In this document: positions 22,317-33,815 of the stretch, in pieces
Layout of the letters: every line of letters begins with the position of its first letter
Numbering within the stretch: position 1 is the stretch's first letter
Assembly: GCA_037043235.1 (NCBI GenBank)
Contig: JAWRVZ010000087.1
Span: 1,130,501-1,194,500, forward strand
Length of the DNA: 64,000 bases
Source of the DNA: Rhodeus uyekii
Lineage: Eukaryota > Chordata > Actinopteri > Cypriniformes > Acheilognathidae
Direction: 5' to 3'
Notes under the pieces: generated by a model
What the model was told of the DNA's origin: nothing
What the model saw: the letters and a program-made list of their open reading frames with translations, nothing else
The model's database searches: none
Position numbers and translations under genes: made by a program

Positions 22317-25300
22317 TATTGTTAGCTATTGTTCTCGCTATTGATAGCCTCACTGAAAATGACCTTCCCATCCACTAGGGGGCAGAGGAGTCAGAGGGCC
22401 GTCCACAGAGGGTTATCCAAGACCAACATTAGGCATTGCGGAGGAGTTGAGTTGAGTTGGGCCTGTAAAGGGCAATGGGGGTATGTGGCAATCAGAAGGA
22501 GGCTGAGAGCTGTGAGAATGGGGCAAGGCCAGTGGCCTTGGGTCTCACAGAAAGTGATCTAGACGAATAAAAGGAGGAGCAAGAGCCTGGACTAATCTGC
22601 ATTGTGTTTTGTTAATATATGTGCAGCAGTTGTTCCTGAGGGGCTGCGCCTTTACTTTCATTTTGTGTTTATTTTACGTAATTAAAGTTGATGATGATCA
22701 AATGCCACCTCCTTCCCTGATCAACAAAGGAGAGTGTGTGTAATTCATGCTGTAAAACAAAACATTCAAGTATCATTGAGTTATGTTTACCACAGACCTT
22801 ATTTTTATCATACATTTAAAAAATCTTGAAAATCTCGAGGGAACCACTGGAAAATTAGTCGTCTGAGTTTTGATGTCACAGCTAAGAACTTTATAACAAC
22901 GCTGCAGACTAACCACTACAGAGTTACTGGAAAAGCAAGGAAAATGGATTAATAAATATACAAAACTTACTCTGTATGAAAACAATGGAAACTCCCAAAT
23001 AGGATAGTGTGTGCATGTTCTACCCGAAATACTGTCCTACATCATACAGTCCACACACATTATAAATTATAGATTACCAACCTTACAACTATAAATTAAG
23101 CAACAGGACAAAATAAGAGAAAGAAGCAGGGGCTGTCAGACATGCACTGCCATGCAGAAACAGAAAACACACTGCCATCTGTGCATTTATGGCTCCAAAT
23201 ACACATAAATCAAGCATGAGTCAGAGTGATGATCCATTTGCAACCATCTGTAATAGTTCTGATCAGTTGTGAGAGGCGCCACAGAACTGTCTGAACTGGC
23301 ATCTGAGAGCCGACACGTGTTCCAATCCAGTCCAACATTCACAAGCTGAGAATCTGCAGACAAAATCCCATTCAATAGGAATCTGCACAATGAGGAATTT
23401 CGCGTCAAAGCGAAAGATTTCCCATAAGAAACTTGGCAACAAGCTCAAGTTTCTCACAAAAATTTGCCTGAAAGTGACTTGTGTAAGCTGTGCTTCATAC
23501 ATCAGTCTCTACACTATTGACAATGGCCCTTTTTTCTCCTCAAACCTTCACAGAATTTTCGCTAATCTAACCAGAACTTTAATCTCCTTAACTGTAATGA
23601 CGTTCTTCAAAATATATTCTTTTGTGTTCCATAGAAGACACTCGAATTGATTTGCAACGACATGACAGTGAAAGAATAATTATTGGATTTTCATATTTGA
23701 GTGGACAATCCCTAAATCTTCCCTTTCTAGTGTACGTACACTTTTCCAGAAGGTCAAACTTGGTTTTGAGGACCTCTAGAACCACGACAAGACCACAATG
23801 GTAAACGAGCTCATCGGTGGAATATCTGACCACCATCTCTTTCACTTTTCGTCTACAAAACCTCAATATTTGAGAAATTGCAGCACCAGCGTGTGAGGAA
23901 TATCATTTTAGGCAAGCAAGAATGGGGCGGATTAGGGAAGGAACTTCCAGAGTTTTGTGAGACAAGAAGAAATTGGAGGCACTGCAAACTAATTTTAAAC
24001 ATTTCCTTTTGTGAGCAGCTTGGAAATTCTGTGAAACATCTCAAAAGAAGAAATAAAGTCAAACAGGTTTCCAACGATACAAGGGTGAATAAACAATGAC
24101 AGAGCGTTTTCCAGTGAACTTTCCCTTTGAAACTCAGCGTCTCAAAGTTTTGTATCCTTGCTGAGCCCATAAGGACTTTCTAGATGTTTCACAACCATTA
24201 TTACTGGTGTTTTTGTTCAGATACACCCTTGCCAAGGTGCTTATGCTGAGGGAAGTATCGAGTGGGCCAAATCCTTGACATGATTGTGAAACTCAGGCGG
24301 TTGTATATGAACTGCGTAAGCTGCTTTTTGTTGAAGATCTGGCTCAATCCACACTCTCTGTTCTGCATTCAAAACTAAAATCTACTGTGCCTCATTAAGC
24401 CTGAGAAATAACATCACCATAAATGAGAAAACCAGGCAAAAGCGTTGAACTCAAAGGGAAAGAAAACTGACTCAATCTTTCTTTCATTCATTTGCTGTTT
24501 TCTATTTTCCCACCCAGCCAAGAGTAAGATTGCTTCAAGCCCTGGTGCTCTGAGTATCCGTGGGGGGTGGATGGGGTTTCAAAACTGCAAACGTGAACTC
24601 AAGTCATAAACCTGTGCCAGATCACAAAGAGGAGAAGAAAAATTCACATCATTTGAACCTATTTGCATAATTTTAACAAAATGACAGGAAAGGAGACACA
24701 TTGTGGTCTTTTCTCACTGTGTATGAAGAATTTCGCCTTTACAGCCCATGAACAAAACAGACGTGGGAAAGTTTGGTCTGCTGAGTGAAGATGTGTTAGA
24801 GGAACTATCCTAATGCTACACACTCCTGCTTCTTCAGTACAACTGGTTTAAACAATGTGGTATATTATGGGGGTTTATAATGACTCTAAGGGCTCTACGC
24901 TGCGCTAACTCTAAGGATAAGGCAAATTTGTCCCTCTTTTGTGCTCGAGATATTAGGGTCCGGCGACATTAAAGAATCAACATTACTGAAAAGAAAATGC
25001 TAAGACAAATAGGGAGTTTGGCGGTTCCACTTCAAAAACGTTGACATAATAGGATTGGCGAGTTAACTGTAAGTGAATATATAATACTGTATATAATATT
25101 TTAGATGTTAATGGTGTAATGCATCATAAAATATATGCATTACCATTCAAAGGTTTCGGGTCATTATGTTTTTTTAAAGAAATTAATACTTTCTTTCAGT
25201 AAGGACACATTAACCTGATCAAAAGTAACAGTTACAACATTTCTAGCACTACAGAAGACTTCTATTTAAATTAAATGCTTTTTTCATCAAAGAATCCAAA

Positions 25301-26838
25301 AAAAATGTTTTTTATTATGTTTCCTGACAGATATTACGAAAAAAAATAATGTATTTTCATTAAATTATTTTTACTCAATATTTTGTATTGGAATGATTCC
25401 TGAAGGATCATGTGACTGAAAATTTCCAAATATGTAATTTCTTAAATATTTTACAATAGAAAACTGTTATTCTAAATTGTTATAATACTTCACAATATCA
25501 CAGTTTCACTGTATTTTTCAATCAAATAAATGCAGCCTTTCTTTCAATAACGTTAACACGCATTAACCTCAAACTTTTGAATGTGGTTGTAAATACATAA
25601 CATGGTACTATATATGCATGTTATTGGTGGCTACAAAGTCTTTGACTTGAAGAGGCCCCTGTTAAAGACTTGAGTTTGTAATGGAAATTCCACCCTTCAA
25701 TTTCCATCTGTGCATGAGGAGAAATCCCCCGTGTTTTCATATTAATGGATTTTTGGGTGACATTGCTTTTTTTGTGGTTTGTATGCATACATGTATGAGT
25801 CACTGTATTTCTGTGTGTTATGGGCAAGTGTGTAGCTGTAGTACACAACTCATCATCCCAGAAAACACAAAACCAGCTGGGTTTAAAAAGTTAGAATAGT
25901 GTCAATATTTTCACAGATGAACGACACATGTTAGTGGCCTATCAGAGAGAATGAAGAATTATGCTTGATCATTTTAAACAGCATACATATTTCGAAATGA
26001 CTCAGTGATGACATGAACTTTGATTTTTGGATGAACTGTTCCTACATGTGATTTGGGATGGTTTCTGGACTCTAAAAATGTTTGTGTGGGTAATGAGTGG
26101 GTTGTATTGAAGGTTACAGAGAGGCGTATGGTTTTTGTGGACTAATGCACTTTGGGACCTGCAAGCACTTCTGAATTTCCCTTTCTTCTATCACAACCAC
26201 ACACATTTTCCCTCAATCGGGGCCCTTACTCACCCACACACTCCCGCTTTCTTCTGGCAATACACCAGTTCAACACACTGCACAACATAAACCTTGACAG
26301 TATGATTTAAATCCACATGGATCTGCATAGACAACCTCCACACGGCCCTGCCAGGTACTTTCCTTTGTCCACTCCACCCATTTCTTCTCTTCTCCCAAAA
26401 TCTGTCTTATTCCACCCCTTTTTTTCCTTCATAAGTGATTCATTCCTCTTCCTCATAAAGCATGAGGGACTTTTGAATATCTGCCTGCCTACATTCCACC
26501 CACCCACTTTGTCTTTATTCTCCCCTTCTCTCTTCGGCACACATCATCTTTTCCTCCTCTGTAACCCTCCAATATCTTCCACAAAAGACCACAGAAGGAT
26601 AACATTTAAGATATGGAGAACATACAGAAGAAGTTGTAGTTGATTCATCCGTTTCATTCCTCAATTTCCTGTCTCAGTACATTTTATAATTGAAAACAGA
26701 TCTCAGTTTCATCTCTCAACCCCAGGCCACTGTTCTCGTCCTTTCTGTAGCTCCGTCATGTATTCTTGTCCTCAACACACGGACAGTAAATGTACCTAGC
26801 TTTTAGCCAGTAATTATTTAACTATTTTTATTAACAAT
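22317..26838. other. Long intergenic stretch, nothing assigned
   Basis: About 4.5 kb with only short open frames on both strands and no recognisable domain, splice-consistent exon set or repeat boundary. Pyrimidine-rich tracts occur at about 26390-26560. Confidence 0.4.
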
Positions 26839-26840
26839 TA

Positions 26841-27616
26841 CAGTAATACCTTGGTTTACGAGCGACTTGGTATACGAGCAAATCAGTGTACTAGCATGGA
26901 GGGTCGAATCGGTGTACGAGCATTGTATCGGTGTACGAGAAAAAATCTCCCTCACCCATGCACAGTTTTTTGTGGAAAAAGTCCTAACGCTCAGCATCCT
27001 TGTGCGCATTTTTACATGAAATATCCTAATGACAGCCTCTCATAACAGTCAGGAGGTTCCAACCCCTTTATAACCCCTTAACTCCTTCATTGGTTCGTTC
27101 GCAGCTCCTGTGAATTCGTTCTCTCGCGGCTCCGGCGAATTCGTTCGTTCGCGGCTCCCGCGAGTTCGTTCGTTCGAGGCTCCCGTGAATTCGTTCTTTC
27201 GCGGCTCCCATGTTCCACGACTTTAACTCTGGATTATCACTTCGTTTGTTTTCTGCACTATTATAATAAATTCACTCACTTGCTTTCATCCTTGCTTTCC
27301 CAGCTCCCCCCTCCTCCCTCTCCTCCAAGCTGGCTGCTCAAACCTGAAGTGCATTACAGTAAATTGTCAAGTATTTTTAGAGTTTAATTGTCAATTATTA
27401 ATTAGTATCTATATGAGATCTTGATGGTTACAATTTTAACTGCAATTAATAGGGTAAAACCTAAAAAATATTTTAAAATGGGCATTTGTGGTCATGTGGA
27501 ACGAATTAATTGATTTTTAGTGCATTCTTATGGGGACATTTGTTTTGGTGTACGAGCATTTTGGTTTACGAGCTCGCTCTTGGAATGAATTAAACTCGTA
27601 AACAGAGGTATTACTG
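26841..27616. mobile_element. Tigger/pogo-like MITE, copy 2
   Basis: 776 bp, starting CAGTAATACCTTGGTTTACG and ending GAGGTATTACTG, flanked by TA on both sides. Homologous to 3504-4272 over both ends and the A+T-rich core. The middle differs: this copy carries a CpG-rich minisatellite at about 27088-27212 that copy 1 lacks. Confidence 0.8.
27088..27212. repeat. CpG-rich minisatellite inside a Tigger-like MITE
   Basis: About five units of 26-28 bp built on TTCGTTCGCGGCTCCCGCGA, with small changes between units. Absent from the sister MITE at 3504-4272, so it expanded after the copies separated. Confidence 0.8.
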
Positions 27617-27618
27617 TA

Positions 27619-28400
27619 TGTGTAATGTATATTATTATTCCTAAAAAAAAATTATAAAATTTTACTTCATTTTAATCACACAAACAACAACTGACCCAAA
27701 AAGAGTGAAGGTGAGCATCTAAGGTGATGAACAGAATGACGGGAAAACTCAAACAAAGACATCACATCTGTCAAACACATCTGACTACATAAAACAAATT
27801 AAAAGTCCTTGTGGTGTGATGGTGTGACACACTAATCGGTAAAACAAAAAGTGGCAATGCATTGGTAAAATACAGCATTTTATATTCACAACGTTGAATG
27901 CACATTAAAATAGAAACACATTTGAATCATAGTTTCTGTATCAAATAAATGCAGGCTTGATGAGCATAAGAGCATAAGAGAGCATAAGAGAAATTTAAAT
28001 AATAATGTGGCCAGACTTCTGACCGGCACTGTATTTAGCATTTGAATAGAAATTTGCATTAGGCTATTTTACCATAAACACTTGACACAATGTTAATCTT
28101 AACAGAAAACAAGCCAAATAAATCAGATATGTCTGACATTTATGTATAATATTTGTTATTATAGAGACTATAAACGTTAATTGGTTAATAGGTTGCTATG
28201 GCAATTTATTTTAGATTTATACATATTTCAGTCGATTTCACTCATCTAAGTATAGCAATATAGCACTAAGTGGTAATGATAAATAGCAAGGTTTGAGTCA
28301 AGATGCAACTTTCGTTTAGGCACTCCTTTCATCAATTGCCCTCACACTCCTTAACTGTCCCTGTGTTGTAATTCGCATATGTCTGTAATTCACATTGTAA
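27619..28400. other. Intergenic, nothing assigned
   Basis: A+T-rich. A short run of GAGCATAA repeats lies at about 27961-27990. No gene recognised. Confidence 0.4.
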
Positions 28401-28402
28401 TG

Positions 28403-28549
28403 TCTTTCCTGTAGCTCAATCAGTAGAGCATTGGTGTTTACAACATCAAGGCCATGGGTTCGATCCCAGCGAAAATAAGAACTGATTCAATGTGTTCCTT
28501 GAATGCAACTTAAGTCGCTTTGGATAAAAGCATCTAATAAATGTAAATA
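28403..28549 (+). mobile_element. tRNA-derived SINE
   Basis: The head has an A-box-like TAGCTCAATCAGTAGAGC (28412-28429) and a B box GGTTCGATCCC (28458-28468). The body ends AAGTCGCTTTGGATAAAAGC then ATAAATGTAAAT. Same family as 7053-7210 (minus) and 43303-43433; this is the best-preserved tRNA head of the three. Confidence 0.8.
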
Positions 28550-29290
28550 TCTTGAATACTATTTATGCAAACAGGGACAGTTTAGCATACAGACAGAAAC
28601 ATAGCATTTTTGACAATATAAAAGTAAAAGCAGCAATGAGATGAGAGGGAAGTTGCCAAGTTTAAATTGTTTGGCTAATTTTGACTTATGCAATAGTATG
28701 GGATAAGTATTAGCTTGCTAGTATTAGCCTAAATATTTTAATAGTACCTTTCTGTCCTTTTTTGGCGCTCAACAAGATGAGCAGATGACAGAATCAGATT
28801 TGTGGGTGAACTACAGCTTTAATTCTAGTTTGTGTGATAATTGAAGTGTAAGGAATAGGGGAGAATAAAGAAGTGGAAGATGGAGGGAGTAAAGAGAGAG
28901 AGGGTGTAGGGGTGATGTCTCCCTTGACCATGTTTAGTTAAATATAGCCCCACGAGAAGCTTTCATCCAGAGACTTTCTCTGTTTGTTTTGAGTTTGTTC
29001 TGTTTTGGGGTGGGGGCAGGATAGGGGTTGGAGGATCTTCCCACGGCCCAAACGAGTGGGACGAGTAACTCCAACAAGTGAAGGAGAGAGCGTAGATGGA
29101 AGGAGTGGACATAGAATTGGACAAGTCCCAAACAGTCCTACCTTCTACACAGTTTCATTCTCCTTCATTAACAGACTCCATGTGTGCAACATCTTTTTTG
29201 AAAAGATCAACATTTTGGGGGGGATTTTGGTCTGTGGCGTGTAACTTCTGGTGTCCTTAATAGGACTCTTAACTTGCTTAACTTGCTGAT
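28550..29290. other. Intergenic, nothing assigned
   Basis: No gene recognised. A purine-rich patch lies at about 28850-28910. Confidence 0.4.
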
Positions 29291-29292
29291 CA

Positions 29293-29412
29293 TGCACGAA
29301 TCACTCACAAATCACGCACAGATTGGGTTTGTGCGTGCTTGTGCGTCGAGAAATTGACCAAAGTATTCCACGAACATTCGACGCACACCCGACGCATGAA
29401 TCACTGACGGAG
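29293..29412. repeat. Fragment of the ACGCA-rich transposon
   Basis: Closely matches about 6186-6299 of the 6152-6709 element (CACGCACAGATTGGGTTTGTG, GCGTCGAGAAATTGACCAAA parts). Both termini are missing and it stops abruptly at GACGGAG. Confidence 0.8.
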
Positions 29413-29429
29413 ATTCAGCTGGTGAAGCT

Positions 29430-29720
29430 AGTGGGCCTGGGGTGCATTTCCCAAAAGGATCGCTAACCACATATGGCCCCATAGTTCCTACAAACATTCA
29501 CAAACAGTATTGCATTGTTGGGTAGTTTAACTACAGCTCTCAATCTGTGGTCAGAAGCATAGTTTCTTGTTAGTGTGACATGGACTTACATGTGTACCCG
29601 GTCCTACTCAACCCACTCCATCACCTCTTGAGATCAGGGGAGTGAAGTTTACATGCACATCTCTTACTGGCCAAAGTCCGTTACAATCACCCACTAAACC
29701 TCACTACCATCCAGGTCATG
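29430..29720. repeat. Possible interspersed repeat
   Basis: Starts GGGGTGCATTTCCCAAAAGGATCGCTAACC-like sequence, a phrase I associate with dispersed teleost DNA repeats. The right boundary is not visible. Confidence 0.3.
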
Positions 29721-31640
29721 ACACCAAAAGCAACCAATCCTAGTTGACCTGCTCCGTGGGAGGTGGGCACGCTAACATATACGCTAAAAACCATAGCCTT
29801 TAGAGTCAGTAACTATCCTAAGAACTAACTAGGCCAGGGTGAGGGTGAGGTTTACACACACATTTACTGGCCTATGTCTGTAAATTATGTTCTTGAGCAA
29901 AATAAGCAAGCTAATAGACAGTACACTCTATATCTTTCATTACAAAAATATGTATTTCAAGATGTCAAGAGAATTAAAGTTTTTTTTGAAAAGCACATAT
30001 GCGCTCTGTAACCACTTTTCTTTTTTTCCCCGTAAGAACGGTCTATGTAATCAAACATATACAAATAAAGCAAAGCAATGGAGAGCAAAAGCAATTAAGT
30101 GGTCCTAATGAATACATTATTTACAGCAGCATTACAAAAAAATTTCATTGTGGAGAAAGCTGCTTACTGACTGTTACTTTCTAGCTTTCTGTTGTTTATA
30201 TAAGCTAATCTGACATTAATTTTAACTGATTAATTAGCAGAAATGATTACTATGCGGAAACTTTCACAACAGTTCTATTGCCGAACCAACAACTATTGGT
30301 CGAAACAACAGATGTGCAATAAAGTTCTTGAGTTTCTTATATTCTTTAAGTCTTATAAGCAAGGTGGAAACGGAAGCTGCCTGGGATGTTTCCAAGATGG
30401 CCGACTTCAGTGGTATAGAGCTCAGTACATTCTTTGTTGCTGACTATAGTTACTGAAAGTCAGAACCAGTCTGCATATTTTGGACAGTTGGAGTTAACAG
30501 ACTTGGAGTTGGAGATGACGCACACAGAATTAATTTTCATTTGTCATGCATTTCTCATCAACGAGGCATGTGTTTCTGCATAAGTTTGTTGAGTTCTTAA
30601 TAACTTTACAGTTTAGTGTGTGATCCTCAGACTTTCAGTGACTAGTTTTTCCTCTGCTACCATCTACAAGACTGAAAAGTGCATTAGTGTATTGCATCCT
30701 TTACTTAAGCAGCAACTTGCTCGTTGGGGAGGTGCTTTATGGGATTTCTGGATTGGAATGAACTTCTAGACTACTGCTCTCGCTTCAGGGTTCCACTTCC
30801 AAACCACTACAAACAAAAACATGGAAAATTATGCTCTCCAAAAGAATGATGACTGAAGCTACACCAAGAGGAGTTGAGGTGCGGGTCACAGCTTGTTACT
30901 GTTGGAGTCCTTAATGGCATTTTAGATCTGTGATAAATGGGAGTCTTGAAATACTGATGTAACTGGCAAGAAGTGGAGACGGGAGTGTTCCTGCTGCCCA
31001 GTGATCCATCGGATAGATTTTCAGCAGCTGGCACTACGCTCATACAAACTCTCACATACGCCATAAACCTTTTATTTCCTGTCCGTATCACTTGCTTAAA
31101 TCACATAAACACGCTGCTGATAAAAGATATGATAAGGATGAGAAGAAACAGAGTGAATAATTTCAGGAACATTTAGGTTTTTAAAACGGTTAAGGTAGTG
31201 ATATGATTGGGTCAAGCTCTCTCTCCTAGAATAGTTTTGAGCGCTTTTTCTTCTGGTCACTTTACACTGAGCGTGAATGAGGCAACACACCGTGACAAAA
31301 CTAGATCATGTGCTTACGGTGTCAATTGATTATAGTGGCAGAAGTCTTGTTTGGTGTCATTACACCAGTAGATTGCAGTGCTGACAAGGTGAATGTCAGC
31401 CATTCCCTGTCCCTGTAAACACGTACAAATATATGTTATATTGTTAATGCTTCATGCGTATGTGATTACAGACATAATAGACTGGGATTTTGCTGTAATG
31501 TAATGAAGCAACCTCATTTGCTGGTAGCTCTTCTGTACACCCTTCCATCATTTGGATGAGTGAGTGAAAAAGTGTTGTGAAATCACTTGCTTTGGTTAAT
31601 CTAAAATGCCAATTGGAAGTCAATATTATCTTTATGTTCT
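29721..31640. other. Intergenic, nothing assigned
   Basis: Only short open frames with no recognisable domain. Confidence 0.4.
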
Positions 31641-32060
31641 TAAAAGGATAGTTCATCAAAAAAAAAAAAAATCATTAAAATGATCCCATAATTTACTCAC
31701 CCTCAAGCCATTCTAAGCGAATATGAGTTTCTTTCAGCCAAACTTATATTAAAAAAATATCCGGACTCTTCCAAGCTTTATAATTGTGGTAAATAGAGTC
31801 TTTTTAGAGAATAGAGTTTGTATCCATCCATCATAAAAGTAATCCATACGGCACCAGGGTGAAGTGACCCATTGTAAGAAAGATTTCCATATACATCCAT
31901 ATAACTTTATTAACTTTAATCACCAGCTTCTAGTAACGACTGTATGAGAGTCCGGTGGAAGAGTGACCTCTCACTCACATCACGTATTGACTTGAACGTG
32001 GAATTGTAGAGGATAGAGCAAAACAAATGGTCATGAATTTTAAGTCTAAAATATCCAGCG
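31641..32060. repeat. Interspersed repeat (TTTACTCACCCTCAAGCCATTC type)
   Basis: Contains AAAGGATAGTTCATC, then ATAATTTACTCACCCTCAAG and ATGAGTTTCTTTC, followed by a body with CATAAAAGTAATCCATACGG. The same start type occurs at about 2060 and, inverted, at about 11460-11540. A common non-autonomous DNA-transposon-like repeat of cyprinids; exact family not assigned. Confidence 0.5.
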
Positions 32061-33151
32061 AGTTCTTAACTCAAGAACTGGACCAGTGAGTCATATGTAT
32101 CAATCGTAATCAAAGTATTGAACGCTGTTGGAACCATATCAAGTGATCCCTTTAAAAATAGTTTACCTGAAATAGAAAACTGGCCATAGAAGAAGTCAGT
32201 TTCTGCGAATACATGCTATAGCGCCCCTAGTGGCAGCACTGAGAATGCAACAAATACATTTAAAAATGCATTTTCACATATGGGCAATAGTAGGATTTCT
32301 TTTTTTTCTTTCTTTTTTTTGCATAAACAGTCTACAATAAACAGTTTGATCGCCTAGCAACAATCAAATATAGTGATATCAAATAGTAAAAGACTGCTGA
32401 TGTTTCACAGTGCGGTTTAAAAGGAAGGTTTTGTTTTTTTTGCGTACAGTATTTCTTTCTTTAAAACAAACATACCGTAAATCTGTTAAACACATACACA
32501 CAGACACACCAGCAAGATAACGATGTTTAACTCTCAACACATTATAGTCAGCAAACACATTCTCAATTACACTGGCAAAAACCTTATCAGTTTTTCACAA
32601 GCCAATAAAACTCAGAATGCACGTAAGGTATAAAGTGACAGCAAATAAAGGAATGTTTGAACAAAAGCACCATTAAAGCAGTGATGACATATGAGAATAT
32701 CTAAGGCCAGTCCCATACTGTCTTTTTATAGCTTCGGGAAGAGGAAGAACAACTGTGTGTTCACAAACAGAGTCTTCTGTAAATTTGCTGACAGGTCTAT
32801 GATGCTGCATTTAACTTGACAGAAGAGTCCTTAGAAGAGCCCTGGGAAAAGCTAACCTTGGTTTGCACAGGTTCACACAGCAGCAAAAAACGTATGACAA
32901 CAGTGACAATAAACTGAATTATACACATTATGTTTCTGGCTCTGAAAGACAGAATCTCCAGCATAAAGTTTAGGTTTAGAAATGGATGTTTCCCCCCAAT
33001 AAAGTGTCTAATAAAGCTTATTTTTGCAGTCAATGTGTGACTACGCAGAAACTGAAGAATTAAAAGTATTCAATGGAATAAAATGCGGCCTCAGCCTTCC
33101 TTACATCAAAAAATGATCGAAATGAGCTTTTGTCGTAAAATTAAGGCATGT

Positions 33152-33542
33152 TTTATTTCATGAAAAGTGTTGTGTAGCACTTTCTACTATGTTTCTCAAT
33201 TATGGTGAAAGATTTGATTTAATGTAGATTAATCTTAACTGGATCTAAATGCCAGACACTTTGTGGCGCCGTTCGTGTCTCGCATTAAAACGTTCATCAG
33301 CTCAAAGGGGTTGCACTCCTTCACCTTTCCTCCAAAGCAGCCACATGTCTTTCGATGTGCTTTTCTCTCTTTTTTTCTAAACCAAATTGAAATGTTGGGC
33401 AGTCCATCCAAGCACAGTTCATTTCAAGACCCAAAATAAGCCAGAAGAAGTACCTGGAATGTCTCCCAAAACAACAGAACACATTCAACCTCAACGTTCC
33501 AGTCAAACTGCATATTGCTGGATTCTGTGTTGAGTGTGTACA

Positions 33543-33574
<32 letters not shown>

Positions 33575-33806
33575 GATGCAGTCTGTATGTATAAACCTTT
33601 CCTCAGTCATTAGTCCAATAAGATGGCTAAACCTTCTATGTCATCATACAACTGGACTCTTCAAATCTAGCAGTGCAGCTGTTTCAACAGAACTGGAGAA
33701 TGACTCCCTGTGACTCCAGGCATTTACTCAGTCTCTTTGTCCTCCTTTTCTTCAAAACTTTCTTCGTCTATGATCTCACACCTTTCGCTGTCGTGAAACA
33801 GAGCAG
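33152..33806 (-). other. Possible terminal exon and 3' UTR of an unidentified minus-strand gene
   Basis: On the minus strand, a pyrimidine/A-rich acceptor CATTTACAG at 33807-33815 precedes 83 coding bases (33806-33724) that end at TAA. They encode 26 residues after a split codon, ALFHDSERCEIIDEESFEEK then EDKETE, a strongly acidic C-terminus. An AATAAA on that strand lies at 33152-33157, giving a 3' UTR of about 570 bp that includes a (GT)n microsatellite. Upstream exons should lie at higher coordinates, but I found none that reads in phase. The protein is not recognised, and the call rests on one splice site plus non-random composition. Confidence 0.3.
33545..33574. repeat. (GT)n microsatellite
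   Basis: Uninterrupted GT run. Confidence 0.95.
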
Positions 33807-33815
33807 CTGTAAATG

